Part shown: positions 52,770 to 62,519 of the stretch, piece after piece
Position numbering within the stretch: the stretch's first letter is position 1
Layout: each line of letters opens with the position of its first letter
The notes under the pieces: generated by a model
The model's input: the letters and a program-made list of their open reading frames with translations, nothing else
The model's database searches: none
What the model was told of the DNA's origin: nothing
Assembly: GCA_017959005.1 (NCBI GenBank)
Contig: JAGDBO010000001.1
Coordinates: forward strand, 62,001 to 126,000
Reading direction: 5' to 3'
Length of the DNA: 64,000 nt
From: Bacteroidales bacterium
GTDB lineage: Bacteria > Bacteroidota > Bacteroidia > Bacteroidales > UBA932
Made by a program: the position numbers and the translations under genes

Positions 52770-53564
52770 TTAAACAGCAACCGGAGCCTTTATTGCCGGA
52801 TACGGGTCATATCCTACAAGTTCAAAATCTTCATACTTGAAGGAGAAAATATCTTTCTGCTCACCCTTAATCAACATCTTAGGAAGCGCCCTCGGTGTTC
52901 TGCTGAGCTGCTCTTTAACCTGCTCAAAATGATTGAGATAGATATGGGTATCTCCGGTAGTGTGAACAAAATCTCCGAGTTCAAAACCGCACACCTTTGC
53001 AATCATCATAGTAAGCAGAGCGTAAGATGCAATATTGAAAGGGACACCCAAAAAAGTATCTGCACTTCTTTGATAAAGCTGGCAGGAGAGGCGGTTATCC
53101 GCAACGTAAAATTGAAAGAGAGAGTGGCAAGGAGGAAGCGCCATCTTCTCAATCTCAGCAACGTTCCAGGAGGAGATGATTATACGGCGGGAGTCCGGAT
53201 TGTTTTTAAGCGTATCCATCACGTTCTGAAGCTGATCTATATGGCGTCCGTCTCCGCAGTTCCACCTTCTCCACTGCGCCCCGTAAACCGGTCCCAGCTC
53301 ACCGTTTTCATCCGCCCACTCATCCCATATACTCACTCCGTGCTCCTTGAGATACTTAATGTTGGTATCTCCGTTTATAAACCACAGAAGCTCGTAAATT
53401 ATTGATTTTAAATGTACTTTCTTAGTTGTAAGAAGAGGGAAGCCCTCATTGAGGTTGAATCTCATCTGATAGCCGAATATGCTCTTTGTCCCCACGCCGG
53501 TGCGATCATGTTTAACCACACCCTCATCCATTATTTTCTTTAGAAGATCTAAATACTGTTTCAT
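52770..53564 (-). CDS. thyA: Thymidylate synthase (ThyA)
   Basis: The 264-residue length matches ThyA. The catalytic cysteine is in [14 protein letters not shown], with the conserved RRIIISSWN and [26 protein letters not shown]. It makes dTMP from dUMP, turning methylene-THF to DHF, which folA reduces. It overlaps the EEP gene by 4 bases (ATGA) yet has its own TAAATTTG box 5 bases before the ATG. Confidence 0.96.
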   Translation of the reverse strand: MKQYLDLLKKIMDEGVVKHDRTGVGTKSIFGYQMRFNLNEGFPLLTTKKVHLKSIIYELLWFINGDTNIKYLKEHGVSIWDEWADENGELGPVYGAQWRRWNCGDGRHIDQLQNVMDTLKNNPDSRRIIISSWNVAEIEKMALPPCHSLFQFYVADNRLSCQLYQRSADTFLGVPFNIASYALLTMMIAKVCGFELGDFVHTTGDTHIYLNHFEQVKEQLSRTPRALPKMLIKGEQKDIFSFKYEDFELVGYDPYPAIKAPVAV

Positions 53565-54430
53565 GGAGACAAATTTACAATTTTTATCCTTAACAAGATG
53601 GGCAGATGGTCACTTGCACCCCCAACAAAACGAGGCCCAATGAAAGTTCTTCTAATCTTAACACCGTAATACTTTTTATCCTCCGTCAGAAGGTGCGGCA
53701 TATAAAACAAAGAGGCGGAGCCCTTTACGAAGTCACTTACTAAAAACTGATCCAGCATTTCCCACTTGCCCCTGAACTTATGAGAGCCCTTTACCTCTGA
53801 ATCAGAGCTGTTTAAAGAGTCTTTCAGTTTTCCCGATAGATTATTAAGTCCCAAGCTTTTGACCGCCTCTGAAGAGGGAGCGTCATTGAAATCCCCCATC
53901 GCGATTATTAAAGCGGAAGGGTTGGCGCTCCTTATGGAATCTGTCACCCCTTTTAAAAGAGAGGCCACCTCCATCCTCTTTGAAGAGGAGCTCTTCTCTC
54001 CCCCAAGCTTTGAGGGCCAGTGGTTTACAAAGATGTGCAGGGTGTCTGCCCCAACCGTTCCTCTGGCATACAGAATATCCCTCGTTCTAAAAGAGGGCAC
54101 TCTTAAAAAGCGGGTATTCAGCAGGTTAAAAAATTCATCGCGATACAAAAGCGCCACATCTATCCCTCTTTTATCCGGAGAATCTCTGTGAATAATCTTG
54201 TAGCCGAGCCGTTGAAGCGGAGTATTGTTAACCAGCATACGAGTGGCAATATAACTCTCCGTTTCACAAAGCCCGATAAGGGCAGGGAAATCACCCTCTC
54301 TATCCTTTACCGCCATAACAGTTTTTACAATCAGATCTCTTTTGATTGCAAAACGGCGGGAGTCTAGGTAAAAGTTCTCAAGGTTCCAGAACATAATCAG
54401 CAACAAGAGATATTCCTTTAAGTTCTTCAT
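53561..54430 (-). CDS. Endonuclease/exonuclease/phosphatase-family protein
   Basis: A 289-residue EEP-fold protein: MFWNLENF at the N-terminus, LCETES (metal-binding Glu), [25 protein letters not shown] and the final SDHLPILL with catalytic His. It hydrolyses a phosphodiester or phosphate ester; the substrate is not evident. The N-terminal segment [15 protein letters not shown] is part of the fold's first strand rather than a convincing signal peptide. thyA follows with an ATGA overlap. A TATATTTG box is 4 bases before its ATG. Confidence 0.85.
   Translation of the reverse strand: MKNLKEYLLLLIMFWNLENFYLDSRRFAIKRDLIVKTVMAVKDREGDFPALIGLCETESYIATRMLVNNTPLQRLGYKIIHRDSPDKRGIDVALLYRDEFFNLLNTRFLRVPSFRTRDILYARGTVGADTLHIFVNHWPSKLGGEKSSSSKRMEVASLLKGVTDSIRSANPSALIIAMGDFNDAPSSEAVKSLGLNNLSGKLKDSLNSSDSEVKGSHKFRGKWEMLDQFLVSDFVKGSASLFYMPHLLTEDKKYYGVKIRRTFIGPRFVGGASDHLPILLRIKIVNLSP
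53570..53577 (-). promoter_or_regulatory. -7 box (TAAATTTG) for thyA
   Basis: A minus-strand TAnnTTTG match 5 bases before the thyA ATG, inside the last codons of the EEP gene. It may be an internal promoter of the operon. Confidence 0.42.
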
Positions 54431-54434
54431 GCTC

Positions 54435-54442
54435 CAAATATA
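54435..54442 (-). promoter_or_regulatory. -7 box (TATATTTG) for the EEP gene
   Basis: A minus-strand TAnnTTTG match separated from the ATG at 54430 by 4 bases. Confidence 0.48.
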
Positions 54443-54513
54443 GAGTCAAAAAGAGAGGAGCGGATGCCGCAGAGTATATTTGACCTTTATGCAAAATCCA
54501 ACTATCTTTTTGC

Positions 54514-54521
54514 TAAATTTG
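54514..54521 (+). promoter_or_regulatory. -7 box (TAAATTTG) for ychF
   Basis: A TAnnTTTG match 35 bases before the ATG at 54557. A second match, TATATTTG at 54475-54482, could be an alternative start. Neither has a clear -33 TTTG. Confidence 0.48.
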
Positions 54522-54556
54522 TAGCCTTGTTAAACGAATAAAAAGAGAGAAAAGAT

Positions 54557-55660
54557 ATGTCTGTAAAGTGCGGTATAGTAGGACTTCCAAATGTTGGTAA
54601 GAGCACTCTGTTTAATTGTATCAGCTCCGCAAAGGCGGAGGCTGCAAACTTTCCCTTCTGCACAATTAATCCGCAGATAGGTTCCACTGCAGTACCGGAT
54701 AAAAGGTTGGAGAAACTGGTGGAGATGGTTCATCCGCGCAATGTGGTGGCCGCTACGGTGGAGATTGTAGACATTGCCGGTCTGGTAAAGGGAGCCAGTA
54801 CGGGAGAAGGTCTTGGAAACCAGTTCCTTGCAAACATCAGGGAGACGGATGCCATTCTCCACGTGCTGCGCTGTTTTGATGATCCAAACATTGCACACGT
54901 AGACGGCAGCGTAGATCCGGTAAGGGATAAAGAGGTGATAGATACTGAGTTGCAGCTGAAAGATTTGGAAACTGTGGAGAACAGGCTGGCCAAAGTCTCA
55001 AAGCAGGCAAAGACGGGAGGAGACAAGGAGGCGCAGAAACTCTGTGCTGTGCTGGAAAAGTATAAGGAGGTTTTGCAAAGAGGAGAGAACGCACGCAGCG
55101 TAACCTTTGATAATAAGGAAGATATAAAGCTTGCAAAAAGTCTCTTCCTTCTTACGGCCAAGCCGGTGATGTATGTCTGCAATGTGGATGAGGCAAGTGC
55201 TGCAACCGGAAATGCATACGTAGAGAGAGTTAAAGAGGCGGTTAAAGATGAGGGGGCGGAGATACTGGTGCTGGCTGCCAAAATAGAGTCTGACATTGCG
55301 GAGATGGAGAGCTATGAAGACCGTCAGATGTTCCTGGAGGAGCTGGGGCTTAAAGAGAGCGGTATTGTGCGCCTTGTTCAGGGAGCCTACCGCCTGCTGG
55401 GGCTTCAGACCTACTTTACCCAGGGAGAGCCGGAGGTACGCGCCTGGACCTTCAAAAAGGGAGATAAGGCGCCTCAGGCAGCGGGTGTAATACACTCAGA
55501 CTTTGAAAAGGGGTTCATACGTGCGGAGGTTATAAAGTTTGATGACTTTGTTCACTACGGCAGTGAAAGTGCCTGCCGCGCTGCCGGAAAACTGGCTACC
55601 GAGGGTAAGGAATATGTAGTCCAGGACGGAGACATTATGCACTTCCTCTTTAACGTCTAA
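54557..55660 (+). CDS. ychF: Ribosome-binding ATPase YchF/EngD
   Basis: The 367-residue Obg-family protein has GLPNVGKSTLFN (G1), DIAGLVKGASTGEGLGN (G3) and NVDE (G4, the change from NKxD that gives ATP preference), then the coiled-coil insert and the C-terminal TGS domain with FFTQG-like TYFTQGEPEVRAWTF. YchF binds ribosomes and is linked to stress responses. Its gene stands alone, with its own promoter and a 105-base gap before ppiD. Confidence 0.95.
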   Translation: MSVKCGIVGLPNVGKSTLFNCISSAKAEAANFPFCTINPQIGSTAVPDKRLEKLVEMVHPRNVVAATVEIVDIAGLVKGASTGEGLGNQFLANIRETDAILHVLRCFDDPNIAHVDGSVDPVRDKEVIDTELQLKDLETVENRLAKVSKQAKTGGDKEAQKLCAVLEKYKEVLQRGENARSVTFDNKEDIKLAKSLFLLTAKPVMYVCNVDEASAATGNAYVERVKEAVKDEGAEILVLAAKIESDIAEMESYEDRQMFLEELGLKESGIVRLVQGAYRLLGLQTYFTQGEPEVRAWTFKKGDKAPQAAGVIHSDFEKGFIRAEVIKFDDFVHYGSESACRAAGKLATEGKEYVVQDGDIMHFLFNV

Positions 55661-55702
55661 CCCAATTTTTTCAATAAAAGAGTGTTTTAGGGCAATTTTT
55701 AT

Positions 55703-55710
55703 TACTTTTG
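55703..55710 (+). promoter_or_regulatory. -7 box (TACTTTTG) for ppiD
   Basis: A TAnnTTTG match 55 bases before the ATG at 55766. The leader is longer than for most genes here. Confidence 0.45.
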
Positions 55711-55765
55711 TAGCCCTTTTAGGGAGACCTAAGAAATTTGAAAAACTTTTAAAGATTAAAACTAT

Positions 55766-57874
55766 ATGGCAGTTCTTGAGAAAATGCGCAAAAGAATGGG
55801 TGTCTTCATCTCCATTATTATTGCGCTTGCGTTGCTGGCCTTCATTGTGGACCCGGATACCCTCCAGTCCACTATTTCTATGTTCTCTTCCAAGTATGAC
55901 GTAGGAAAGATTGGCAATAAGGGAATATCTTATCAGGAGTTCAGCAAGAGAGTAGATTACTACAACAGCATTTACAACCTTACCGGTTCTGCAGACGCTT
56001 CCAATGAGGAGACAAGTCAGATGATAAACGCATCTGCATGGCAGTCTCTCATCACTGAAGAGGTTATTATGCCGGCTTGCGAGAAGGCAGGTATCAGAGT
56101 TGGAGAGAAGGAGTTTGTGGATATGACCAAGGGAAGCGATATCTCCCCTGTTCTGCTCCAGGAGGCTGCAATGCTCAACGAGAGAGGAGAGTATGATCCT
56201 GAGCGCTTCAGCCAGTTCCTTAAGAATGTGGAGCTGGATGAGAGCGGCAACTTTGCTAAATATTGGAACTTCCTGGAGAACAACATTGTTCAGGACAGAA
56301 AGTACCTCAAGTATTCCGCAATGCTTGCAAAGAGTTCCGTTGCCAACAATCTCCAGGTTAAGAGAGATGTTGCAGACAACAACAACGCTTATGACATTGA
56401 GTTTGTAGTTCAGCCTATAGGTTATGCTACAGACAGCTCTATCAATGTGACTAACAGTGAGATAAAGAGCTTCTACGATAGAATCAAGACCTCTCTGAAA
56501 CAGGATGAGACCAGAGATGCAGAGTTGGTTGCATTTGAGATCCTTCCTTCCGAGAGAGATATTGAGGTTGCAAAGGCAGATATGGAGAGACTCTTCCCTG
56601 AGTTTGTAAAGACTGCAGATGCAGATATGAAGAACTTCATTGCAAAGAACTCAGATGCTCCTTTTGCAGATATCTACTTTAAGAAGGGTGATATCTCAGA
56701 GGCTTCTTCAATTGTTGACGAGTTTGCAGCTACCAACCCAGCAGGTGCAATCCTGGAGCCACAGCCTTTTGATAAAGAGTTTGTTGCTGCAAAGATTCTG
56801 GATGTAGCTCAGAGACCGGACTCAGTATTTGTAAAATTCCTCCCTGCAAGAGATCAGAAGATGGCAGACTCACTGGTAAGCCTTCTTAAGGGCGGTGAGG
56901 ATTTTGCAAACCTGGCTTTACAATATTTCCCTCCTCAGCAGAGTGGAGAGCCTGGCGTAATAGGCTGGATCACAGAGGGTATTGCTGCAAATCAACTTCC
57001 TTCAGATTTCCTTAAGGCTTTCTCTGCAAAGAAGGGTGACTATATAACATTCCCACTTAACGGCAACTTTGTTGTTGTTAAGGTTGAGGATATGACTAAA
57101 CCTCTCCGCAAGGCAAAGGTTGCTGTTCTCTCCAGAGAGGCAACTCCGAGCCGCGAGACATTCTCAAAGGTTTACGCAGAGGCCAACAAAGTTGTTGACA
57201 ACAGCGCAAACGATATTAAGAAATTTGAGAAGTATGCAGAAGATAACCACCTCTCTATTATTCCTGCCAACCGCCTCCTCGGAGGTGCATCCCAGATTGC
57301 CGGATATGACAATATGAAGGAGGTAAGCCGTTGGATTTATGACAATAAGGAGGGTGCTGTATCTCAAGTTATTTCAGTTAACAACAAGTACTTCGTTGTT
57401 GCTGCATTAAAGAAAATTCACCCTATGGGCTATGCAGAGATGAGTGAGGTTCTGCCTCAGATCAAAGAGCTGCTCACGGTTCAGAAGAAGGTGGAGAAGG
57501 CAGCAAAGGAGTGCGCTGAGAAGGTTCAGAATCCTACTGATTTGGAGAGCGTTGCAAATGCACTCGGAACTACCGTAAGTTCTCAGAGTGATGTAACGTT
57601 TGCCTCTATGAACAGCGGACAGGCACTTGATCCTAAGTTCCTTGGAGCTGTTGCAGCAGCCGGAGAGAAGAACCAGAGCGGCATTGTTGGTCCTGTAAAG
57701 GGCTCTATTGGAGTTTATTACTTCCAGATTAAAGACCGTAAGGCCGGAGCTTACTACACAGAGGATGACGCTCAGAGAAAGAGCGACAACGCAGTTTACA
57801 CAATTCTTAATGTTCTTCCTCAGATTATGAGTTTGGACGGAGGAGTTGTAGACAGACGTTACAAGTTCTACTAA
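55766..57874 (+). CDS. ppiD: PpiD-type membrane-anchored peptidyl-prolyl isomerase/chaperone
   Basis: The 702-residue protein starts MAVLEKMRKRMG then a transmembrane anchor (about 12-30, VFISIIIALALLAFIV) and a SurA-N-like chaperone region (about 35-260). A parvulin-type segment lies around residues 350-450 (SGEPGVIGWITEGIAANQLPSDF), and a long C-terminal region follows. PpiD sits at the Sec exit and helps newly exported proteins fold. The 3' end overlaps the convergent CNNM gene by 4 bases. Confidence 0.88.
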   Translation: MAVLEKMRKRMGVFISIIIALALLAFIVDPDTLQSTISMFSSKYDVGKIGNKGISYQEFSKRVDYYNSIYNLTGSADASNEETSQMINASAWQSLITEEVIMPACEKAGIRVGEKEFVDMTKGSDISPVLLQEAAMLNERGEYDPERFSQFLKNVELDESGNFAKYWNFLENNIVQDRKYLKYSAMLAKSSVANNLQVKRDVADNNNAYDIEFVVQPIGYATDSSINVTNSEIKSFYDRIKTSLKQDETRDAELVAFEILPSERDIEVAKADMERLFPEFVKTADADMKNFIAKNSDAPFADIYFKKGDISEASSIVDEFAATNPAGAILEPQPFDKEFVAAKILDVAQRPDSVFVKFLPARDQKMADSLVSLLKGGEDFANLALQYFPPQQSGEPGVIGWITEGIAANQLPSDFLKAFSAKKGDYITFPLNGNFVVVKVEDMTKPLRKAKVAVLSREATPSRETFSKVYAEANKVVDNSANDIKKFEKYAEDNHLSIIPANRLLGGASQIAGYDNMKEVSRWIYDNKEGAVSQVISVNNKYFVVAALKKIHPMGYAEMSEVLPQIKELLTVQKKVEKAAKECAEKVQNPTDLESVANALGTTVSSQSDVTFASMNSGQALDPKFLGAVAAAGEKNQSGIVGPVKGSIGVYYFQIKDRKAGAYYTEDDAQRKSDNAVYTILNVLPQIMSLDGGVVDRRYKFY

Positions 57875-59145
57875 TCCAACAGTTTAACTGAAACAGTCTC
57901 TATTCTCTTTTTAGAGGTTTTGAGAATTGTGAAGGAGATGTCCCCAATGCGGAACGTCTCCTTCTCTTTTGGGAAGGATTGAGCGGTATAGAGAATCAAT
58001 CCGGCAAGTGTCTCGTATGAATCATCTTCCGGAAGATTCAGCTCATATTTTCTATTGATATCTTTAACATCCAAACGGGCGGAGAAGACCCACTCGTTTT
58101 CTCCTATCTGTTTCTCCAGAAGGTCATTACGGTCCAACTCGTCATCTATCTCTCCAAAGATTTCCTCAATGAGATCCTCCAGTGTAACAATACCCTCCGT
58201 TCCGCCGTACTCATCATCTACCGCAACAATATTCTCCTTGCGGTTTATCATCATCTCAAGCAGAGCCTGAGCATCCATATTCATCTGAACGTGTTTGATT
58301 GGACGCAGCAGTTCCTTAAGCGGAGCGTTGCGTTTTTTCATCAAATCCTTGCTGAGGACATAACCAATGATGTCATCTATGGTCTCCTGATATACAATAA
58401 TTCTGGAGTATCCGGTATCTACAAAGAGAGCCAGCAGATCTTCAGAACTCTCCTCAATATCTATTGCAGTAATCTCTGTACGCGGAATAAGACACTCCTT
58501 AATTTTTGTCTTTGAAAAATCTACCGCATTCTGGAAAATCTCAATGTCCGAAGGAACATCATCACCCTGCGCATCTTCCACCTCCTCAGAGAGATTCAAG
58601 AGGTCTGTCTGGTCAAATGCAGCCTCCTCCTGCTGATATGCATAAGCAACCTTATTACCATCTTTCTTGCCGGTACCCAATATCCAGTTTGACAACTTGT
58701 TGGTAAGCCAGGTGATCGGATAGAATAGGTAGTAGAAGAAGAGTATTATTCTGTAAAAATAAGAGAAGACCTTATTTGCATTGAGGTAGCAGAGAGTCTT
58801 TGGCAGATACTCAGCTGTTATCATTACAATAAAGGTGGCGATAACCGTCTCTATAATAATCGCGATGGATGTGGAAGTTGTTAAGTATCTGTAGATTAGA
58901 GGGGAGAGCAGATGCGCCGCCGCAATACTGTAGATAACCACAAAAATGTTGTTGCCAACCAGCAGTGCGGAGATTAAATCCCCCTCATTTTTAATGAAGC
59001 GGTCCATTGCAACTGCATACTTTTTCCCCTCCTTTTTATCCAGTGCCACCTTGAGGCGGTTGCAGTGTAAAAAGGCCATTTCGTAGCCGGAAAAAAGGCA
59101 ACAGAAACAGAGTGCAACAACTACTATGATTATGTTGGTTATCAT
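57871..59145 (-). CDS. CNNM/CBS-domain membrane protein (CorC/HlyC family)
   Basis: The 424-residue protein has an N-terminal DUF21/CNNM domain with three to four transmembrane helices (1-155, including TAEYLPKTL), two CBS domains (about 200-330, IPRTEITAIDIEES and DEYGGTEGIVTLEDLIEEI) and a C-terminal CorC/HlyC domain. Such proteins handle magnesium or cobalt efflux; in flavobacteria a relative (GldE) supports gliding. It lies one base after lptC, at the end of the mfd-coaX operon. Confidence 0.86.
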   Translation of the reverse strand: MITNIIIVVVALCFCCLFSGYEMAFLHCNRLKVALDKKEGKKYAVAMDRFIKNEGDLISALLVGNNIFVVIYSIAAAHLLSPLIYRYLTTSTSIAIIIETVIATFIVMITAEYLPKTLCYLNANKVFSYFYRIILFFYYLFYPITWLTNKLSNWILGTGKKDGNKVAYAYQQEEAAFDQTDLLNLSEEVEDAQGDDVPSDIEIFQNAVDFSKTKIKECLIPRTEITAIDIEESSEDLLALFVDTGYSRIIVYQETIDDIIGYVLSKDLMKKRNAPLKELLRPIKHVQMNMDAQALLEMMINRKENIVAVDDEYGGTEGIVTLEDLIEEIFGEIDDELDRNDLLEKQIGENEWVFSARLDVKDINRKYELNLPEDDSYETLAGLILYTAQSFPKEKETFRIGDISFTILKTSKKRIETVSVKLLD

Positions 59146-59146
59146 A

Positions 59147-59818
59147 CTATTTTTTGCCGGTAACTTTAAGATCTACCCCTATCTTTTCCGGACGGAGAAT
59201 AGGTCCTATAAAGTTTGCGGTATCTACATAGGTGGAGTCCTCCTCAAGACGGCTGAAGGAGTCAAACGGACGCCTTATCTCTGCATTGGAAGCAGTCTCA
59301 TCGCTCTCCATACCGTAACCCTGCATAAATCCCTGAGGAGAAGACATTTCCACATAGCAATCTGTGTAAATTTTGTGTTTGTAGCGGTCCCAATAGAGAG
59401 TATCCGTCTTCATGGTCTGACCGTTCACAAAATTGCGAATTACAACGTTGCCGTAAACTTCCCAAACCTCCTCAAGAGTTTTGAAAGTTGTGTGCTTTGC
59501 AACCTCTGCATGAATGTGAGCCTCAAGGTTGCTGTCTCTGTAGGAGTAAACGTCAAAGCCGTTGGGAAAGAGTTCATAAGAGAGAGAGTCCAACTCATAC
59601 TTCTCCATTCTCGGAGCCTGGAGTCTCATCACAATATCTCCGTTGGTGGATTGAACGGCAACTATGCTGTCTCCCTGCATTCTCGGAGCAGTAGCCAGAT
59701 CTATCTGGTTTGCAAGCTCCGTTCTTCTTGAACAGAAAAGGGACAATGCAAAAAAGAGGATTACCAAAACAATTTTTGGTAATCCTTTTAATCCTCTTGA
59801 GTATAGGCCTTTATGCAT
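59147..59818 (-). CDS. lptC: LptC-type LPS-transport bridge protein
   Basis: This 223-residue protein has an N-terminal membrane anchor (about 15-30, IVLVILFFALSLFC) and a beta-jellyroll body with DSIVAVQSTNGDIVMRLQAPRM and VYGNVVIRNFVNGQTMKTDTLYWD, typical of LptC (PF06835). It takes LPS from the LptBFG transporter and passes it to LptA across the periplasm. FFALSLFCSRR could also be a lipobox (LFC). It is flanked by the TPR gene (16 bases) and the CNNM gene (1 base). Confidence 0.84.
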   Translation of the reverse strand: MHKGLYSRGLKGLPKIVLVILFFALSLFCSRRTELANQIDLATAPRMQGDSIVAVQSTNGDIVMRLQAPRMEKYELDSLSYELFPNGFDVYSYRDSNLEAHIHAEVAKHTTFKTLEEVWEVYGNVVIRNFVNGQTMKTDTLYWDRYKHKIYTDCYVEMSSPQGFMQGYGMESDETASNAEIRRPFDSFSRLEEDSTYVDTANFIGPILRPEKIGVDLKVTGKK

Positions 59819-59834
59819 TGTGCCTAAAGGTTTT

Positions 59835-61160
59835 TTACTTCAAAGTTCTAACCGTTGTAGAGGCGCTCATACCTCCGCAGGAAATAGAGTAGCTCTTACC
59901 GTCTACAAGGTCATACATAAAGGCATCCTCAGCCTTAGGGAAGTACTGATGATATCTTGCAATGTTCTTCTGAGCCTCGGCTGCAAGTGAAGGATCCTTA
60001 GCCATTGCTCTCTGCATAAAGTCTGTAGCAACCCAGAACTTTGCTCTCTTTGCAATCTCATCACCGCCGCAAGAAGCAGATGCCCAGATTGTTCCTATAA
60101 GCATCTCTGCCTTGCCGGCATACTTAGGATTAAGCTCTGCTGCCTGGCGTGCAACGGATGCTGCAGAAGAGAATGCGCGGTTCTTATAGTGAATTGTTGC
60201 AAGTTCATAGAGGTAAGTTCCTTTGTCTACGCCTGTTGCAACGCTTGCTGCCTCTTTCAGATAACTCAGAGCCTTCTCCTCATCTCCCTTTGAATTGAAG
60301 AATCTGTAAAGGAAATAAGCGGCACCTGCAGTTGGGTTGAGTTTATACATCTGACCTACAACCTGTGAGAAGAGCTCGGAATCTGTACACTCGTTGCTGT
60401 TGAGCAGACTTGATATTGTCTTAAGAAGAGTGGTATCATTAGGGTTCTGCTCAAATCTTGGAGTGAACACTTTAATGAGGTTGTCACAAGTTGCAACACC
60501 GCTGTTGATGAATGCATTCTGAAGCATAGCCTCTGAAGCGTCAATTGTGGTATCGTTAGGGAACGCAACTTTACGAGCCTCAAAGAGGTCATTGAATTTT
60601 GAATATGCATTCATCACATCCTCATCTGTAATCTGCTTAGCAGCATAGAGTTCTCCGGCCTTGATCATAGCGTTAACTATCATCTGGTCATCTGCACCGC
60701 TGCCAAACTCCTCAGCGTATGCTGTAAGGTTATCATAGAGAAGTTTTGCCTTTGCAGGATCTTGTCCAAAGAACATCATCATATCTTTCAGACGTCCCTC
60801 TTTTGCAATCTTTGCTCTGTTAGGGAAGAGCATTGCTCTGGTGTTGGCCAGTTCCAAAAGGGAGTCAATCATAACTGCTCTCTTCTCAGGATCCTGAGTA
60901 GCGTTGATTCTGCTCAACATAATTTTTCTACCGTTGATGTAGAGGTTCTGAGATACCTTTGGAGGGCAGAATTTAACAGCCTCTTTCCAAGCAGCATAAG
61001 CCTCTTCCATATTTCCCTGGCGGAGGAAGTCCTGATAGAAATTAAGATTATTAACACAATCTGCACTATCCTTACCAAACTTACCTTGAGCGGAAACCTC
61101 TACGGTGGTAAAGAGTGCCAGAGCTGTGAAAACCAGTAGTGCAATTCTTAATTTTTTCAT
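59835..61160 (-). CDS. Secreted TPR protein of the coaX-lptC operon
   Basis: A 441-residue protein with a signal peptide (MKKLRIALLVFTALALFTTV, cut near VSAQ) and TPR-like helical repeats to the C-terminus, for example AAYFLYRFFNSKGDEEKALSYL and ATIHYKNRAFSSAASVARQAAELNPKYAG. Cys residues are spread through the repeats. It is periplasmic or outer-membrane associated, possibly a scaffold between the beta-barrel protein upstream and LptC downstream. A TAATTTTG box 5 bases before its ATG suggests an additional promoter. Confidence 0.8.
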   Translation of the reverse strand: MKKLRIALLVFTALALFTTVEVSAQGKFGKDSADCVNNLNFYQDFLRQGNMEEAYAAWKEAVKFCPPKVSQNLYINGRKIMLSRINATQDPEKRAVMIDSLLELANTRAMLFPNRAKIAKEGRLKDMMMFFGQDPAKAKLLYDNLTAYAEEFGSGADDQMIVNAMIKAGELYAAKQITDEDVMNAYSKFNDLFEARKVAFPNDTTIDASEAMLQNAFINSGVATCDNLIKVFTPRFEQNPNDTTLLKTISSLLNSNECTDSELFSQVVGQMYKLNPTAGAAYFLYRFFNSKGDEEKALSYLKEAASVATGVDKGTYLYELATIHYKNRAFSSAASVARQAAELNPKYAGKAEMLIGTIWASASCGGDEIAKRAKFWVATDFMQRAMAKDPSLAAEAQKNIARYHQYFPKAEDAFMYDLVDGKSYSISCGGMSASTTVRTLK

Positions 61161-61165
61161 AGTAG

Positions 61166-61173
61166 CAAAATTA
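61166..61173 (-). promoter_or_regulatory. -7 box (TAATTTTG) for the operon TPR protein
   Basis: A minus-strand TAnnTTTG match 5 bases before the ATG at 61160. A second box, TACATTTG (61222-61215), lies further upstream. Confidence 0.48.
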
Positions 61174-61228
61174 TTTGAGTGGTTTTTATTATTTACTTGT
61201 TTCTATATTGTTCGCAAATGTAGTCAAT

Positions 61229-62518
61229 TTATTGGAACTTAGGTTTTATGAACCAAATATCGTGCAAACTTAAGCTCACTATAAAATTAATGTAATTTTC
61301 TCTTACCAAATTACCTGTTTTTGAGCCTCTTTGACCAAAGTCTACCGCCAGGTTGATGGCGTTGTTCAGACGGTAAACCGGGAAGGATGCTCCAATTGTA
61401 AATCCTATCTGATTTATACTCTTTCCATCCAGGCGCACATAGGTTTTGTCATAGTGGAAACCTGCACGGTAGGTCATCTTCTTGTAGTAGTAACGGATAT
61501 CATACTTGTTAGGAGTAAACTCTCCGCCAACCTTTATGGAAGTTGCTGCCTGTGAGGTATATCCTACTCCCGGAGTATTCTTGAAAGCGGTTTTTGACCA
61601 ATCCTGTCTCTCAAAATCCAAACCAACGGTCCACTTGTCCAATTTGGAGAGTGCCACACCTGCAGATACCTTTCCCGGAATCTTTATATGCTCCTTAACC
61701 GGCTCATTCATAATGGTATCCTCAATGGTACCGTCATAAGCGTAAGCATATCTGCTCTGTGAACCGTAAAGGGTGCTCTTCATTCTGTAGGTTGCACCAA
61801 CGGTAAGCACCGTATTCTCCATAGGCATAGGGAATGAGGCCTGAGCTGCAAACTCTCCGGTAACTCCGTGAGGTTTATGTTTCCAGCCGCTCTCTATTGT
61901 CCTTACAGACAACCCGGAGAAGGCAATGTTGCTGTGGTTTGTAAGGTTACCGAAGTAGTAAACTACTGAAGCACCAACGGATACGTTTTTAATGATGTTA
62001 ACGGCACCTCCAAAGAAGAGTTGGTTGATGTTTCCGTTACCATACTTGTAGTAGGTGATATATCCGTATTTGTCTATAAGTTTGTCATCCGTCTCAACGC
62101 TCTTGAACTTGTAACCTACACTGGAGAATGGCATAATTCCAAAGGCTAGAGAGGCTTTGTTCTTTATTGGGAAGGAGAAGGCAAAGTTATTGATATTGGC
62201 AGTGTTATAGGCGGAGTGAGCGTTTCTGTCCTTAAGGTACATATTCCTGCTAACAACTCCCAGATCCAACATAAAGGAGAGGGTGTCTCTCTGGGTTAAA
62301 GAGGCTATGTTCTTGTAGTTAATAAACCTGGTGTCTCTTATTCCCATTCCAATGCCGCCCATTCCTAAATTGATGGCAGAGGTGTTGTTGTAAAGATCTC
62401 CTACTCCGTAGATGGAGTATGGAGTAAAGGTTCCAAGTGCATCAACATCCTGTGCCGCCAAACGGGTTACTCCCATCAAAAAGGCAGAAGCCAATAATAT
62501 CAATCTCTTTGCTCTCAT
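61229..62518 (-). CDS. Outer-membrane beta-barrel protein
   Basis: The 429-residue protein has a signal peptide (MRAKRLILLASAFLMGVTRL, cut near AAQ) and many amphipathic strands with aromatic ends (FGGAVNIIKNVSVGASVVYYFGNL, AGFHYDKTYVRLDGKSIN), resembling the FadL/PorV-like barrels of Bacteroidota. The opening TFTPYSIYGVGDLYNNTSA with GMGGIGMGIRD is typical. The start at ATG 62518, one base after the coaX stop, fits the signal peptide better than the ATG at 62530. Its place between coaX and the TPR-lptC genes suggests a role in envelope transport, but no substrate can be named. Confidence 0.8.
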   Translation of the reverse strand: MRAKRLILLASAFLMGVTRLAAQDVDALGTFTPYSIYGVGDLYNNTSAINLGMGGIGMGIRDTRFINYKNIASLTQRDTLSFMLDLGVVSRNMYLKDRNAHSAYNTANINNFAFSFPIKNKASLAFGIMPFSSVGYKFKSVETDDKLIDKYGYITYYKYGNGNINQLFFGGAVNIIKNVSVGASVVYYFGNLTNHSNIAFSGLSVRTIESGWKHKPHGVTGEFAAQASFPMPMENTVLTVGATYRMKSTLYGSQSRYAYAYDGTIEDTIMNEPVKEHIKIPGKVSAGVALSKLDKWTVGLDFERQDWSKTAFKNTPGVGYTSQAATSIKVGGEFTPNKYDIRYYYKKMTYRAGFHYDKTYVRLDGKSINQIGFTIGASFPVYRLNNAINLAVDFGQRGSKTGNLVRENYINFIVSLSLHDIWFIKPKFQ

Positions 62519-62519
62519 T

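Noticed and set aside
59126..59731. A 201-residue open frame opposite lptC and the start of the CNNM gene
   Set aside because: Both underlying genes have clear families, and the antisense frame shows no motif.
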